Positions 1 to 10,034 of a stretch of 28,778 nt of DNA are shown here, one piece after another (the first letter of the stretch is position 1; the number at the start of each line of letters is the position of its first letter). The notes below the pieces were generated by a model that was not told where the DNA came from, did not search any database, and was given only the letters and a program-made list of their open reading frames with translations. The position numbers and the translations under genes were made by a program. Source of the stretch: Isoetes engelmannii (lineage: Eukaryota > Streptophyta > Lycopodiopsida > Isoetales > Isoetaceae); the NCBI GenBank assembly GCA_011763485.2, contig JAANSK020032243.1:1-28778 (forward strand). Direction: 5' to 3'.

Positions 1-1300
1 CAGCTCAAATAGGCCAACTTTCCAAAACCCTAGAATTTTGGCAATCAGGATGTATCTATACCCCCTCATTAGTACATTATCATTTGTTCTTGGCCTTGTG
101 GTGATGAAGGGCAAACAAATCGGCAACCAACTTCTCAGGAGGAAGAGCAACACATCGGCAATCAAGCACAGTCAACAGAACAATATCGGATCAGAGTTAG
201 AAGGATCGTCGTCAAATATTTCAAATCTCCAAGTTGAGAAGTTGTATAGAGGGGAGAACACTACATCACAAGCTTTTGGGAATGAGACATTAAGACCATT
301 AGGTCATTATCTACATCAACAAGTCCATGAGCATGGATACCCCAAATGGGAAAGTCAACCTCAACATCGAGAGGAGCAAAGTTAAAAGATGTTCGACAAG
401 ACGAGCAATGCTTAGGAATCGTCATGCAACAACTCCAAGGAGATGATATCCTCTAGCAACTTGGAAGAAACGTCGCCTTGCTACTCCAACGACAAACAAG
501 AAGACGAGCTTTAACAAGATCAGAGACCTAAGGTGAGTTAATCGAGCATCTTAGATAAATGGATGATAACATCCATAAGGAGATTGGGCAGCAATTTCGT
601 ATAGAATTCTTTTTGAAAGGATCGCCCCAAGAATTGAGCTCAGCTTCAAGGATTGGGAAGAAATGGATGTGGAAACTTGAATTATACACAATTATTAATA
701 GATATTCAAATATTGGAACCTTTTGGTGAACTTGATCACTTCTTTGAGCAGGATTCAGTACTAGGACCATCGTTGACCATGCGTAAAACGAGTACCTCCA
801 CAATAAGGAATAATCTGATCAAATAAAGAGAAGCAATCTAAGAAGTCCGGCCAACTTATTAGATGGCATCAACTCATAGGTGGGATTATTCCAAGAGAGT
901 AATAACCCAAGAAAGGGGGAGATTCTAGAATATAGATTAAATCTAGAATAAGAATAATTATTTAATTGCATAGTCTTTTGTGACCAGAGGAAAAGCCATA
1001 GCAACAAAACCTTGTGGCCATAGGAATTATGTAAATGATTTAGTAACCTATCTCTGCAGGTAGAGCAGTTCAGCACCAAAGAAACAAGAGTCAACTTCGA
1101 CATCTTCTGGATAGAGCTAAGTGCAAGTGTCGAAGTCGTCAACATCGGCAAATATGATCTCATAGTCAGAAGGGAGTAGCTGAAGAAAGATAAAACAAGG
1201 ATCTACTGCAACAAGCGGGAAATTTCGACCGCAGCACCGAATGGGAAATGAGTTTTGGATAAGAGATAAGAAGATTCATTTTGGAAGGCGGTGCATATGA
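1..1300. other. Degenerate sequence, possibly gag-side of the adjacent Gypsy relic
   Basis: No intact gene is visible. Short open stretches on the + strand are rich in charged and polar residues, and the segment lies directly upstream of a + strand Gypsy reverse transcriptase relic, so it may be decayed gag. I could not identify a zinc knuckle, a protease motif or an LTR. A purine-rich stretch near 905-922 could be mistaken for a polypurine tract, but nothing LTR-like repeats elsewhere in the window. Assignment is by position only. Confidence 0.25.
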
Positions 1301-2190
1301 GCAGCGAAATTAAATAAGAAAGCTATGAATGGTAAGGTTGCCTATACCCATAAGCTAGAAGCCATTGACCCCGACTTCAAGCACAAGAAGGAGGAGGCTA
1401 GTGTAATCAATTACCTAGAGCAATTGTTAAGATAATTTAAGGGTTTTTATGATCTCCTTCCAGAGGAATTCAACAACTTCCACCTTGTAAGGGCATTGAA
1501 GATGATTACAGTTGACAGATGCAAAGCCAACATATAAAGCATTAGAGAGCTAGCAGAGCTTAAGAAACAACTAGGAGAGTTGTTAGAGCTCAGGTTCATG
1601 CACCCAAGTGCATAAACCTTCGAAGCACCTATTATCTTTGTAAAGAAGAAGGGCAAGTTGTCATCATTCCTTCGATGACATACTGATCTTCAACAAGTTC
1701 ATGGAGGAACATGTGGGCCACCTGAGAAGCATTTTTACGACATCGATCCTACGCCAACTTGAGCCACATATTTTCAGCAGAGGGATTCTCCACCGATCTA
1801 GCAAAGATCGAAGCCATCATGGATTGGCCTGCACCAACGAACGTCCACGAGGTTGGGAATTTCCTAGGTTAGCAAGGTATTATAGAAAGTTATGAAGGAT
1901 TTTTGCTAAGTGGGCCTCTCTACTATAAGACTAAAGAATGTGAAAGTAAAAAATTGGGTCCAACATTGATTAAAGAATGTCCAAGCCTCTTTTTGAGGAG
2001 ACTCAAGGGAGCTCTAACTACAGCACTTGTGCTTACCCTGCTAGACCCAAGCCTGGACAAGTTAGTGGCAACGGATGCGAGTAAGTTAGCAATCGAAGCA
2101 GCACCGATGCAAGAACGTCTATGACTCCAAGAAGATGAATGGGGCGGAGCAACACTACCCCACTCATGATCAGGAACTCTTAGCGATTTA
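1300..2190 (+). pseudogene. Ty3/Gypsy pol relic (RT and start of RNase H)
   Basis: Decayed polyprotein of a Ty3/Gypsy retrotransposon. In order on the + strand one reads an RT N-terminal segment near 1560-1655 (LKKQLGELLELRF, then APIIFVKKKGK, with one stop between), the RT catalytic block FDDILIF near 1673-1695 followed by MEEHVGHL, a connection segment near 1850-1915 (RLARYYRKL, then a stop, then AKWAS), and an RNase H start near 2010-2100 (LKGALTTALVLTLLDPSLDK, then ATDASKLAIEAA). The roughly 100 residues expected between the KKKGK block and the catalytic block are missing, so there is an internal deletion as well as frameshifts and stops. The wording differs from the chromovirus at 15372-21334, so it is a different lineage. 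It cannot encode an active enzyme. Confidence 0.75.
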
Positions 2191-2199
2191 TATACAAAT

Positions 2200-2773
2200 A
2201 AGCATGAACATCCCTAATTTCAGCAGAAAATTATGTAAATAAAACCTTTCCATATTCAATTTTCATCACTGAATTAGAAAACTTACAATAGACCAGAAGT
2301 GACCTATAATTTGTGGTTTCAGCATGATTACCATGTCATAGTCATCATGTTTTTTACAAGTATCATGATAATAAATGTGATCAACTTATAAACCCAAGAT
2401 GCATGTCCATATTGGAATGAATACTGAGTATAGAGCAAAGAAACCTATTACCTGCATCAACATACATAAGACAAGCATAAGAATGGTTGTAAATGTAAGT
2501 GATAGCAGTTGTCACGGGTTTCTTTGAGGTTATCCCCCTTCACAATAACAATATTCAAGCTAATGCCATAATTTAGAGGTATCACTTAGCATATATGAGC
2601 ACAAGCTACTTTAATGTGCCAACAATGCCAAAGTAACCATCACAATACTAGTTCATGTATACTTCTATTATGCTGTATTTTTTAGATCTGGGCCTCATTT
2701 AGAGGGAAAAGTAGACAACATTCCACAGAATAAATATCAACAACATATAGCCTCATACTCCTAATAAAATTTA
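2200..2773. other. AT-rich spacer, no feature seen
   Basis: No coding signal, RNA gene or repeat with clear copies was recognised in this stretch between the Gypsy relic and a minus-strand open frame. Confidence 0.4.
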
Positions 2774-3157
2774 TCAGGAAATCAAATAAAATTTAGGCCT
2801 ATCAGACCATAAAGTTATGCCCAGGACATTAGAATTTTCTGGGGTTGTGTCTGATTTGCTCGCAGCCCTGTTATTGTATGTCAAGTCCTCCTCATCATTC
2901 TTGCTTGTAGGTTTGCTAGTAGCCTGATTTTTGGTGTGCTTCTCAATCTCACATTCTACATTTTTGCTGGTTGCCTTGCTAGTATTTAAAGCTACAGCAA
3001 AATTATGGTATTGAAATATCTTCTTTCCCCCATTTCCCTTCAATTTTTCATCTGCTAGCCTCTTTCTAGTGGCCATATTCAGATCACCCTTCTTTCTAGT
3101 CATAGCTAGTACTAATTTGAATGGCCTGATCTTGACAAAAGAGCACTCACTGTGCAA
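2774..3157 (-). CDS. Hypothetical Lys/Ser/Thr-rich open frame
   Basis: A 127-codon frame on the minus strand with an ATG start. I do not recognise the product. It is highly polar, and its middle repeats an Ala-Thr-Ser-Lys theme (KATSKN, QATSKPTSKN, RAASKS) interspersed with acidic residues. Such composition is common in disordered nuclear proteins but also in chance open frames of degenerate repeats. No transmembrane segment, signal peptide or known motif is visible, and no neighbour supports it. It could be a remnant exon. Confidence that it is a gene is low. Confidence 0.2.
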   Translation of the reverse strand: MHSECSFVKIRPFKLVLAMTRKKGDLNMATRKRLADEKLKGNGGKKIFQYHNFAVALNTSKATSKNVECEIEKHTKNQATSKPTSKNDEEDLTYNNRAASKSDTTPENSNVLGITLWSDRPKFYLIS

Positions 3158-3549
3158 GACCAGCCTTGCATTTCTTATGAAATTTTGTTATCTTATAATG
3201 GAAAACAATATACCTATTTCCGACTGTTCCAAAGAGGGAGGTATCATGCTCATGCATGGAAATGGCCGTGAAGTCCCTGTCGGCCGATGCCATATCCTTA
3301 ACCTCTTGTTTCCATAATTTCCTTCTGCTACAAAAAATCTATGCTCTAAAATAAACTTTACGTTGATATTAGGTAATATTAAAACATAAGGAGTTTTCCT
3401 TGCCTTGTCTCAATTTTTACATGGCCAAGTCCAACTAGTTTATTACCATTTAAAAAAACCAAGGTATAATCAAGCATTTAAGTGCAAATTTCATTTTATT
3501 GGTGAGCATCTACAACTTCACAAAATTGCTTACCATCTATATGGAGGTA

Positions 3550-4830
3550 CCTATATATGTTGTATAGATGTCAATGTCTAGTTGCCCATAAAGCCAGATG
3601 TCCGTAGCTGCTAGGAGATATTCTCTTACTTCTTGCACTAGCTCCTGCATATCTGCAAGGAGGTTCTGAGAGACCTCTACCTTGGACACTGAATTGTGCC
3701 AAGTATCGGGAGAGGCATTGATAGCCATAGTTAATCATAAATGGGGACATCCTCGGCGATTCCTGTTTGGTACTATTATACGCAAACTCTACTAAATGAA
3801 TATAGTCGCCCCATTTAGACTGCTGATTCCACACATAACTCCTCAGCATATCCTCCAAAATTCTATTGGTCCTCTCAATCTGCCCATCCGTCTGAGGATG
3901 ATATGTTGTACTCATCCAAAGCTTGGTCTGTATGGTTCCGAAGAAGTCCGTCCAAAAGGCACTGATGAACTTCGGATCTCTATCGGAGACGATCGCCCTG
4001 GGCATCCCATGCAATCTGAAGACCTCCTTAGTGAATGGCACGGCTATATCTAAAGCCGTGTCTTTGGTCCAACATGGCAAGAAATGCGCCATCTTGGATA
4101 ATTTGTCGACCACTACCATCAAAGTATCATGGCTCCTTGCTGTTCTTGGGAGTCTGGTTATAAAATCCATAGTTATGACCTCCCATTTTGCATTAGAAAT
4201 CCCCAATGGCTCAAGTTGGGATTCGGAATTGCTCCGCTTTCGTCTGCTGACACACTTGGCATTGCCTGATGTAGTTGGCAATGTCCTTCTTCATGCCAGG
4301 CCAACAACAGCTATTTCTTACCTTGAAGTAGGTTTTCATGAATCCTGCATGGCCTGCAATTGGGCTATTATATGTATAATGGAGAATTAGCTTCCTTACT
4401 CCAGAACACACAGTTTGTCCCTGAAATATAGGATGTTACCTTGCTTTTTATACCCTTTGTACAATTATCTTTCTTTGTCTGTCCTTGCTTCCTTGCAAAG
4501 ACTAGCCCATATATCCCTAAACTCACCACTTGTCGGAAGCTCCTGCTCAATCTTCTTGCAGAAGTCCCTTGACAAAGTGGAAACGGCGTTGCAGTGCAGA
4601 CCAAAGGGTGCCTGGAGAGGGCATCCGCTACAACATTGAGTTTACCTGGCTTATAGGTTATCTCAAAATCGTATTCTTCCAAGAACTCCATCCATTGCCT
4701 TTGCTTTAAATTACGCAAAGGTTGTGTAAAGATATACTAGAGGCTTTGGTGATCCGTGTCTAGGATGAAGGGGCTACCAAGCAAATAATGCCTCCAGGTT
4801 CTTAGCTTGGCTTAATCATAATAACTTGAA
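3550..4830 (-). pseudogene. Ty3/Gypsy pol relic (RNase H tail and integrase)
   Basis: Minus-strand fragment of a Ty3/Gypsy pol gene. Reading leftward: the end of RNase H near 4700-4815 (LLGSPFILDTDHQSL, one stop, then [11 protein letters not shown]), the connection to integrase ([17 protein letters not shown]), the integrase HHCC zinc domain near 4220-4390 (GHAGFMKTYF, WPGMKKDI, CQVCQQTK), and the catalytic core near 3740-4190 with the three acidic landmarks in context: MDFITRLP, VSDRDPKF and HPQTDGQIERTN. A frameshift separates zinc domain and core near 4215 and another follows the core near 3730. No LTR, gag or RT was found on either side, so both ends are truncated. The residue pattern differs from the chromovirus at 15372-21334. 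Confidence 0.85.
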
Positions 4831-5757
4831 TATGAGTAACGCTGCTAATGGTTCTGTTTTTCTACCTTTTAAAGGTCTTAAAACAGATAATAGTCTATTT
4901 TGATGAGCAGATTAGGAGTGTTTTTTTTTTCTTTTATTAAAGTCTATGTAAATGCTTTCGCACGTCAACGTCAATAGAGACCCAGAGAGTTTCCTTCGTT
5001 TTTTGCTTCCTTCTTATGTTCCCTAATTTTATTCCTGCACAAAAAATTCCACTCTTCTCTATTTTACTTTAATGAACTGCTTTTGGTCTAGTTGAGCTGG
5101 CGTTATATAAAAGACCCTATTCAAACGCTCCACAACAGGCTAGACTCATACTGCTTCGAAAGATGTGTATACGATCTATGTAAAATAAGTGCCGATCAAC
5201 ACCACATTGACCATGTTGAGTACTATAGTGTAATATCACTTCTTCTATAGTGTAACGCTCTTCTTCTTTCTTCTAACAAAGTACATATTGTACAATCTAT
5301 TGATCTCTCCATTTGTCATAATAGAATGGTTTCTCATAGAAATAAAAGTTGTGATCCTTGAGATGTGGAAACTCTTTTGACTTTTAGCGCATAAATAGAT
5401 AGAGATATGTATTATTCAACGTATTACATAAAAGCTTTTCATCCTTAAAAATTAAGATAGATAAGAATAGAATAGAACAGAATAAGGCAAGGCATTAAAC
5501 AACGCCAAATGTAAGGTTGCAGATGAACATTGTGGTATAAGTGGAAGTGGTATAATAAATTGACAATTGACAATATAGGCATATAATGTAACTTACATCG
5601 CCAGACTAATGAATGTAGAAAAACTATTAGATCGAGACAACACTTCAATTTAGAATATTGGAGCTAAACATATTTGAGAAATAGCTCTTCTAGCCTACAA
5701 TTAATTTCACAACTAACTAGAGTTTCATGTTCAATATCCTAAATAAAACACAATTTT
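4831..5757. other. AT-rich spacer with a TATA-like site
   Basis: No gene is visible. A good TATA-box match (TATATAAAAG, 5104-5113, + strand) is followed by a duplicated CTATAGTGTAA motif near 5223-5255, which could be part of an old LTR or promoter, but no transcription unit follows. A run of ten T lies near 4921. Confidence 0.3.
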
Positions 5758-6140
5758 ATTAAATATGGAATATACAAGGAAAGTTGGAATAATTTTGATT
5801 TATGGTTACTGGAGGGTTATATATACCTCTATATTTATAGTAAGGTTATATAACCCTGTTGCAGACCATTTCATTAAATATGGAATATACAAGGAAAGTT
5901 CAGATAATTTTGATTTAGGGTTACTAGATGGTTATGCGTACCAATAGGGTTATGTGTGTTAAAAAGACTATATATACCTGTTGGAGGGGAGGGTTATGTA
6001 TACCTCTATACAACCCTCCCTTGCAACATGTATATATAACCCTCCCCTGCAACATGTGTATATATAACCCTTTTTAATACACACAACCCTATTATGAGTA
6101 TAGAGATATAGATAATCCTCCAGTAACCCTGAATCAATCA
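5758..6140. repeat. Foldback-like repeat: direct duplication plus large imperfect inverted repeat
   Basis: Two direct copies of about 73 bases start at 5758 and 5873 (period 115), both beginning ATTAAATATGGAATATACAA. The second copy runs into one arm of an imperfect inverted repeat: the left arm, about 5909-5997, carries TAGGGTTACT, ATAGGGTTATGTGTGTTAA and GGAGGGGAGGGTTAT. The right arm, about 6022-6140, carries their complements (ATAACCCTCCCC, TTAATACACACAACCCTAT, AGTAACCCTGAATC). Arms of roughly 100 bases around a short centre could form a long hairpin. This fits a foldback or MITE-type element or a rearranged tandem repeat; no transposase or target duplication was identified. Confidence 0.6.
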
Positions 6141-7110
6141 ATGTATAGTGAAAGAGTAGCAAACATGTCACCTGCCTCAACACATAAATCTTTGTAGTTG
6201 TCAAATACTTCATGTTTAGTGAAGTTATCACTTAAGTGGTACATTTGGCTGTTAGGCAGCTTCTCACAGGACTCTTTGAAGAAGCCCTCCAACAAGGAAA
6301 CACAATGAAGAGCATGCATTCTAGAAACACTACCTAAATGACAATAGTCATTTATACCAGGGTTCTTGTCAAGTCGTGTCTGCAATGTATGAGGTCTCCT
6401 GCTCCCTAGAATATGAATCATTTTGAAGGCTGCTTAACAAACATTGCGTAATCTCTTTGTTCTAGCAAAGTCATTGTCACAAAGTAGCCTTAGTTCTCTC
6501 ATGCCAATCTTGATCAAGCACAAATCTAGAAAATAATGCTTCTGTAAGTTGCCCTCACGTGCCCCTCGTCCATCAGTTTCATTCTCCTTTGTGTTGTACA
6601 AGTCTTCTTGTGCAAGCCTCGTTTGAGGTTGTGACTAACAGGAGCTTTGAACTTAAACATAGTGTCATGTGGTTGTGCTGCATCATCATCTGAAAGTTCA
6701 ACACGTGGTGTTTCTTCGTTTGACACAAGAACTACACGAGGTGGACTAGACGGTGTAGAGGTTGATGCTCTGAAGCCTTTAGGTGGACCTGTAGGTGTGG
6801 AGGTTGATGCTCTGGAGATAGATTATCTATCTCTAGAAAATAGTAGTCTAGGTTGGTGATGTTGTTGACCAGCTTTTGAAGTATCATAGAAAACTGGAGT
6901 GGCAAGTCTGTGACTACCAACACTAACTGTGATATCAGGTATCGAGTCGGAGGGCGAAGGCTCTTCTGTAGTAACAGATGCATCAGGGAGAAGAATTACT
7001 TGTGGAGGAAGCCTGTCTCTTTGTCTGTGAACAGGAGGACTATTATTGAATTGAATTGATTTGATTTTAATGTCATCATGATCCAGCGGCCTTATGACTG
7101 AATGCAACAT
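6134..7110 (-). pseudogene. Unidentified coding remnant or gene fragment
   Basis: Two blocks of protein-like sequence on the minus strand that I cannot assign to a family. The upstream block (7110 down to about 6530) starts MLHSVIRPLDHDD and is rich in Ser, Thr, Pro and His, with two near-identical RASTSTP motifs, one in-frame TAA near 6822 and an acidic segment (VELSDDDAAQP). The downstream block (about 6575 down to 6134), in another frame, reads KIGMRELRLLCDNDFARTKR, then a stop, then MIHILGSRRPHTLQ and later RMHALHCVSLLEGFFKES. A GCAG/GTGACA sequence near its end could be a splice donor, so part may be exons with unseen introns. Shifted frames and stops make a decayed gene more likely than a working one. 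Confidence 0.35.
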
Positions 7111-7688
7111 AGTGTGAGCATAGCTTCAACACCAAAATTGTACTTGTACATTTACAGGGCGACTGATTCAGTCCGAAATCAGGGGAGAATGATGGAAAAA
7201 AAAACCCCCTCCTCTCATTGTGAGTGGAAAAAAATCACTCCCCCTTCATCCGATACCCTGGATACCTTATGGTATCGCCCCATGACATTGCTAGAGTTAC
7301 TGTCATGATGAACATTTATCTTTATCCCCCAATTCGTTATGATGTGTTCTCCACACTAATCCCCCATGTCCATTTTTGACATTAGAACTCCTTGCTGCCC
7401 AGCCAATGCTTCCAGAGCCTTTGCAGTAGTTGCATTAGGTACCATCCCCTCCATTGTTGTTTCTCTGTTTCTATGTTTAGTCAAGCGCTTGATGCAAAAG
7501 ACGAATCACAAGTACTTTCCAGTCTGTTTCCTTTTGTTCTCTTAAGCTACTTTGATCTTGCTCTCGTTTGCCATTTCAAATTTCAAATTTTGAACTTCTG
7601 TAGCCGAATTTTGATGCTGCCCACCTTTTTTGAGGATTCTATTTTTCCATAATTATGCGTATCATTCCCTTTCCTGTAATTCTAGCTG
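7111..7688. other. Spacer, no feature seen
   Basis: The stretch contains short open frames but no recognisable product, RNA gene or repeat. It ends at the first copy of the tandem array that follows. Confidence 0.35.
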
Positions 7689-8420
7689 AAGGGGCCAAGC
7701 CATTCTGTCAGTTTTAAATTCTTGCGGGCAGGATCCAATTGTCCGGGTGTAGGGTAGATGGGATTAAATCGCTCTAGCCATCCTCTTCCATACGTTGAAA
7801 TCCATTCCATAAGGGGCCAAGCCATTCTGTCAGTTTTAAATTCTTGCGGGCAGGATCCAATTGTCCGGGTGTAGGGTAGATGGGATTAAATCGCTCTAGC
7901 CATCCTCTTCCATACGTTGAAATCCATTCCATATGTATGTATGTCAAGGATTGTCAGGATAAAATCATTCTCACAATCCTTAATACTGATGGGGCCAAGC
8001 CACTATAAAACAGCAGGTTGATAGTTTCTTGGCGATGGTTATTCACCACAACTGGTGGCGCAGAGCCGCTCTACCAGTTTTAGCCTCAACCATTCAAGTT
8101 AGAAGGTAGGATCCAAGGGTCCTAATGGAGGATAAACGGGATCAAATCACTGTAACCATTCCCCTTTGTACCCTTGTTCTCCGTGCCCCATGTATCCTTA
8201 TGTTTATATCGGGATTGGCGGGATAAGATCACTCTCACAATCCTCGTTCCATGGTGCTGATGTGGTTGTGCCACTCAAACAACAGGTTGTTGATTTATTG
8301 ACGATGGTTGTTCACCACAACTGACGGGGCCGAGCCGCTCTAACAGTTTTAGCCTCAATCAACCAGGTCAGATTGTCAAAGGTGACGGGGCCAAGCCTCT
8401 CTAACACCATTGACATTGTT
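7689..8420. repeat. Minisatellite-like array built on a ~70-base motif, with a perfect 122-base tandem duplication
   Basis: Bases 7689-7810 and 7811-7932 are identical 122-base tandem copies. Downstream, related but diverged units continue to about 8420. A core of the form GGGGCCAAGCC followed by RCTCTAACAG recurs at about 7691, 7813, 7991, 8058, 8325 and 8387. A transition-related form, GGGATAAAATC followed by a CTCTCACAATCC-type end, recurs at about 7760, 7882, 7958, 8138 and 8219. Larger blocks also repeat at about 262 bases, for example GGATAAAATC near 7958 against GGATAAGATC near 8219, and TTCACCACAACTG near 8042 and 8310. No coding potential is seen. Confidence 0.8.
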
Positions 8421-8808
8421 AATGCCAGAAATTTCTTGCAGGATTGATGTGATTGTTTGTTACCTTTGCATCTAATTAAATTGTTGTTGAGTCATGGTAT
8501 CCAAACTGCCACATTCACACAATTTTTAGAGGTATAAATCAATGTACAGATCAACAAATTCATCAAGGATTGTACGCTATCATTATACTGCCATTCCTAA
8601 ATATACCAATATTTTTGCTCTCAAAGTGCACTGTTCCAAACCTACCTTGGATATTTCAAAAGTCCTATCAATGAAATAGACATTCAAACCTTATTTTTGA
8701 TGGTCCCAGATAGTTTCTTTTTGTGGATTGTACCTCTTGCAACCTTTCCTCGGCTATCCTTAGTAGAAAAGTAAGCACTGATATGAGCAAAATAATTTAC
8801 TACCATCA
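8421..8808. other. AT-rich spacer, no feature seen
   Basis: No open frame, RNA gene or repeat was recognised between the tandem array and the 80-base duplication. Confidence 0.35.
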
Positions 8809-8928
8809 GAGATATTGGTAAAACCTACCACTCAATAAAGGTAGTTAAATCATCTGACATCATCAAAATCAGACTTCCATGCCCATTGGAGATATTGGTA
8901 AAACCTGCCACTCAATAAAGGTAGTAAA
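8809..8928. repeat. 80-base tandem duplication (partial second copy)
   Basis: GAGATATTGGTAAAACCT begins at 8809 and again at 8889. The two copies agree over about 37 bases with one difference and then drift, giving a period of 80. Confidence 0.7.
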
Positions 8929-8942
8929 AATAGCTATGTCAT

Positions 8943-9016
8943 TATAGATTTATACGACGGGGTATAAATCTATACAGGATGGTATAAATTTATATGGAGC
9001 GGTATAAATTTATACC
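8943..9016. repeat. 20-base tandem repeat of a TATAAATTTATA palindrome
   Basis: GGTATAAATCTATA at 8961, GGTATAAATTTATA at 8981 and GGTATAAATTTATACC at 9001 are spaced exactly 20 bases apart, with a further half copy near 8946. TATAAATTTATA is a perfect palindrome. A related ATATAAATTTATAC occurs at about 9672, inside the intron of the downstream hypothetical gene. Confidence 0.8.
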
Positions 9017-9329
9017 GAAGACAAGGCAAACGAAAGGAGCAATGTATGCAAATTCCTGTGGATAGCAGCAGAAGAAAATAGATGGAAAATATAGTACTTA
9101 AGGCCAGAATACGAGGCTTATTACTGCATACGCGACTTGAAGACAAAGGCACTGATGTGGCGTCTTCTAGTTAGAAATACATGTCATTGCTACGCATTTT
9201 ATGGTCTTATTTTGCACATTTCTAGCTAAATGCTTTCAAATGTTTTTCTATTTTTAGAAACTATGTGCTAACTTCAATTAGCAGCTCCAAGACTGCTGCT
9301 AAGGACAAGGGAACACAAAAGGAGCCTGA

Positions 9330-10030
9330 ACAGAATACGTTCGACGAAAGGAAGACGTCATGGTACGTCAACAGGGGATCCGCCCTAGCAATCCCACCGA
9401 GGTGTATTTGTTCGTGTCCAAGCTGCAAGGACGGGAGAAGTTTAAAGAGACCGGGTACTTTCTTGTCGGGGAGATGTGCGACATCAAGGCAGGTTTCGAG
9501 GACAATAGTTTAGTCATAAAGATGTTGAACCATGACGCGGAGGTTGACTATATAATGGACAATACAATGTTGAGAACCAGTATGTGCAGGCCAAAGGATG
9601 TGCGGGAATACATCTCAGAGAACAATAATGAGGGATTTGTAAGCACCTTAAGAATGCTAGACTTAGGTTTCGATATAAATTTATACGTGTAGGAACTAAG
9701 GTTTATGTATTTCTAGCAGGATATTGTTGATATTTTAGCCTCTGCCATTCTTCGTGAGGAGAAAACCATGGTCAAGGGTATTTGGTACCCCAAGCTACAG
9801 GAAATGGAGGCTGCGGATGAAGAGGTGGAGGAGGAAGAAGAGAAGGAGGCTGAGGAAGTGGAAGTGCGTCCAACAAAAAGCAAGCATAAACCACATGCTG
9901 CCAAACCAAAGGCAGCAAAGAAGACAAGGACGATAAAAGCCCTAACTATACAAGAGTTTGTGGAAGCGACACAAAAATTGTCTGGAAATTTTTTATTTAT
10001 ACATATGGAACCTATCCCTGGCTACAACAG
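9330..10030 (+). CDS. Hypothetical protein, at least two exons
   Basis: Function unknown. The first segment (about 9330-9638) reads in one frame from TEYVRRKEDVM through NPTEVYLFVSKLQGREKF to EYISENNNEGF. It meets a good donor (GTAAGC at 9639), and after an 81-base intron ending TTTCTAGCAG (9719) the second segment (9720-10030) continues in phase 0 with DIVDILASAILREEKTM. The second exon carries an acidic run (EEVEEEEEKEAEEVEV), a Lys/Ala/Pro-rich run (KHKPHAAKPKAAKK), then TIQEFVEATQKLSGNFL, and ends at a probable donor (AACAG/GTAAAC), so a further exon is expected. Just upstream the frame is closed by TGA at about 9327. An overlapping frame (KTAAKDKGTQKEPEQN) covers 9280-9390, so the true 5' end is uncertain and a frameshift is possible. 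The acidic/basic halves suggest a nuclear or transposon-derived protein, which is inference only. Confidence 0.4.
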
Positions 10031-10034
10031 GTAA

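Noticed and set aside
900-960. Possible polypurine tract and LTR border (GAAAGGGGGAGATTC)
   Set aside because: No second copy of the following sequence exists in the window and reading continues toward RT on the same strand, so an LTR border here is not supported.
5104-5113. TATATAAAAG as a gene promoter
   Set aside because: No transcription unit or LTR repeat could be tied to it; AT-rich DNA yields such matches by chance.
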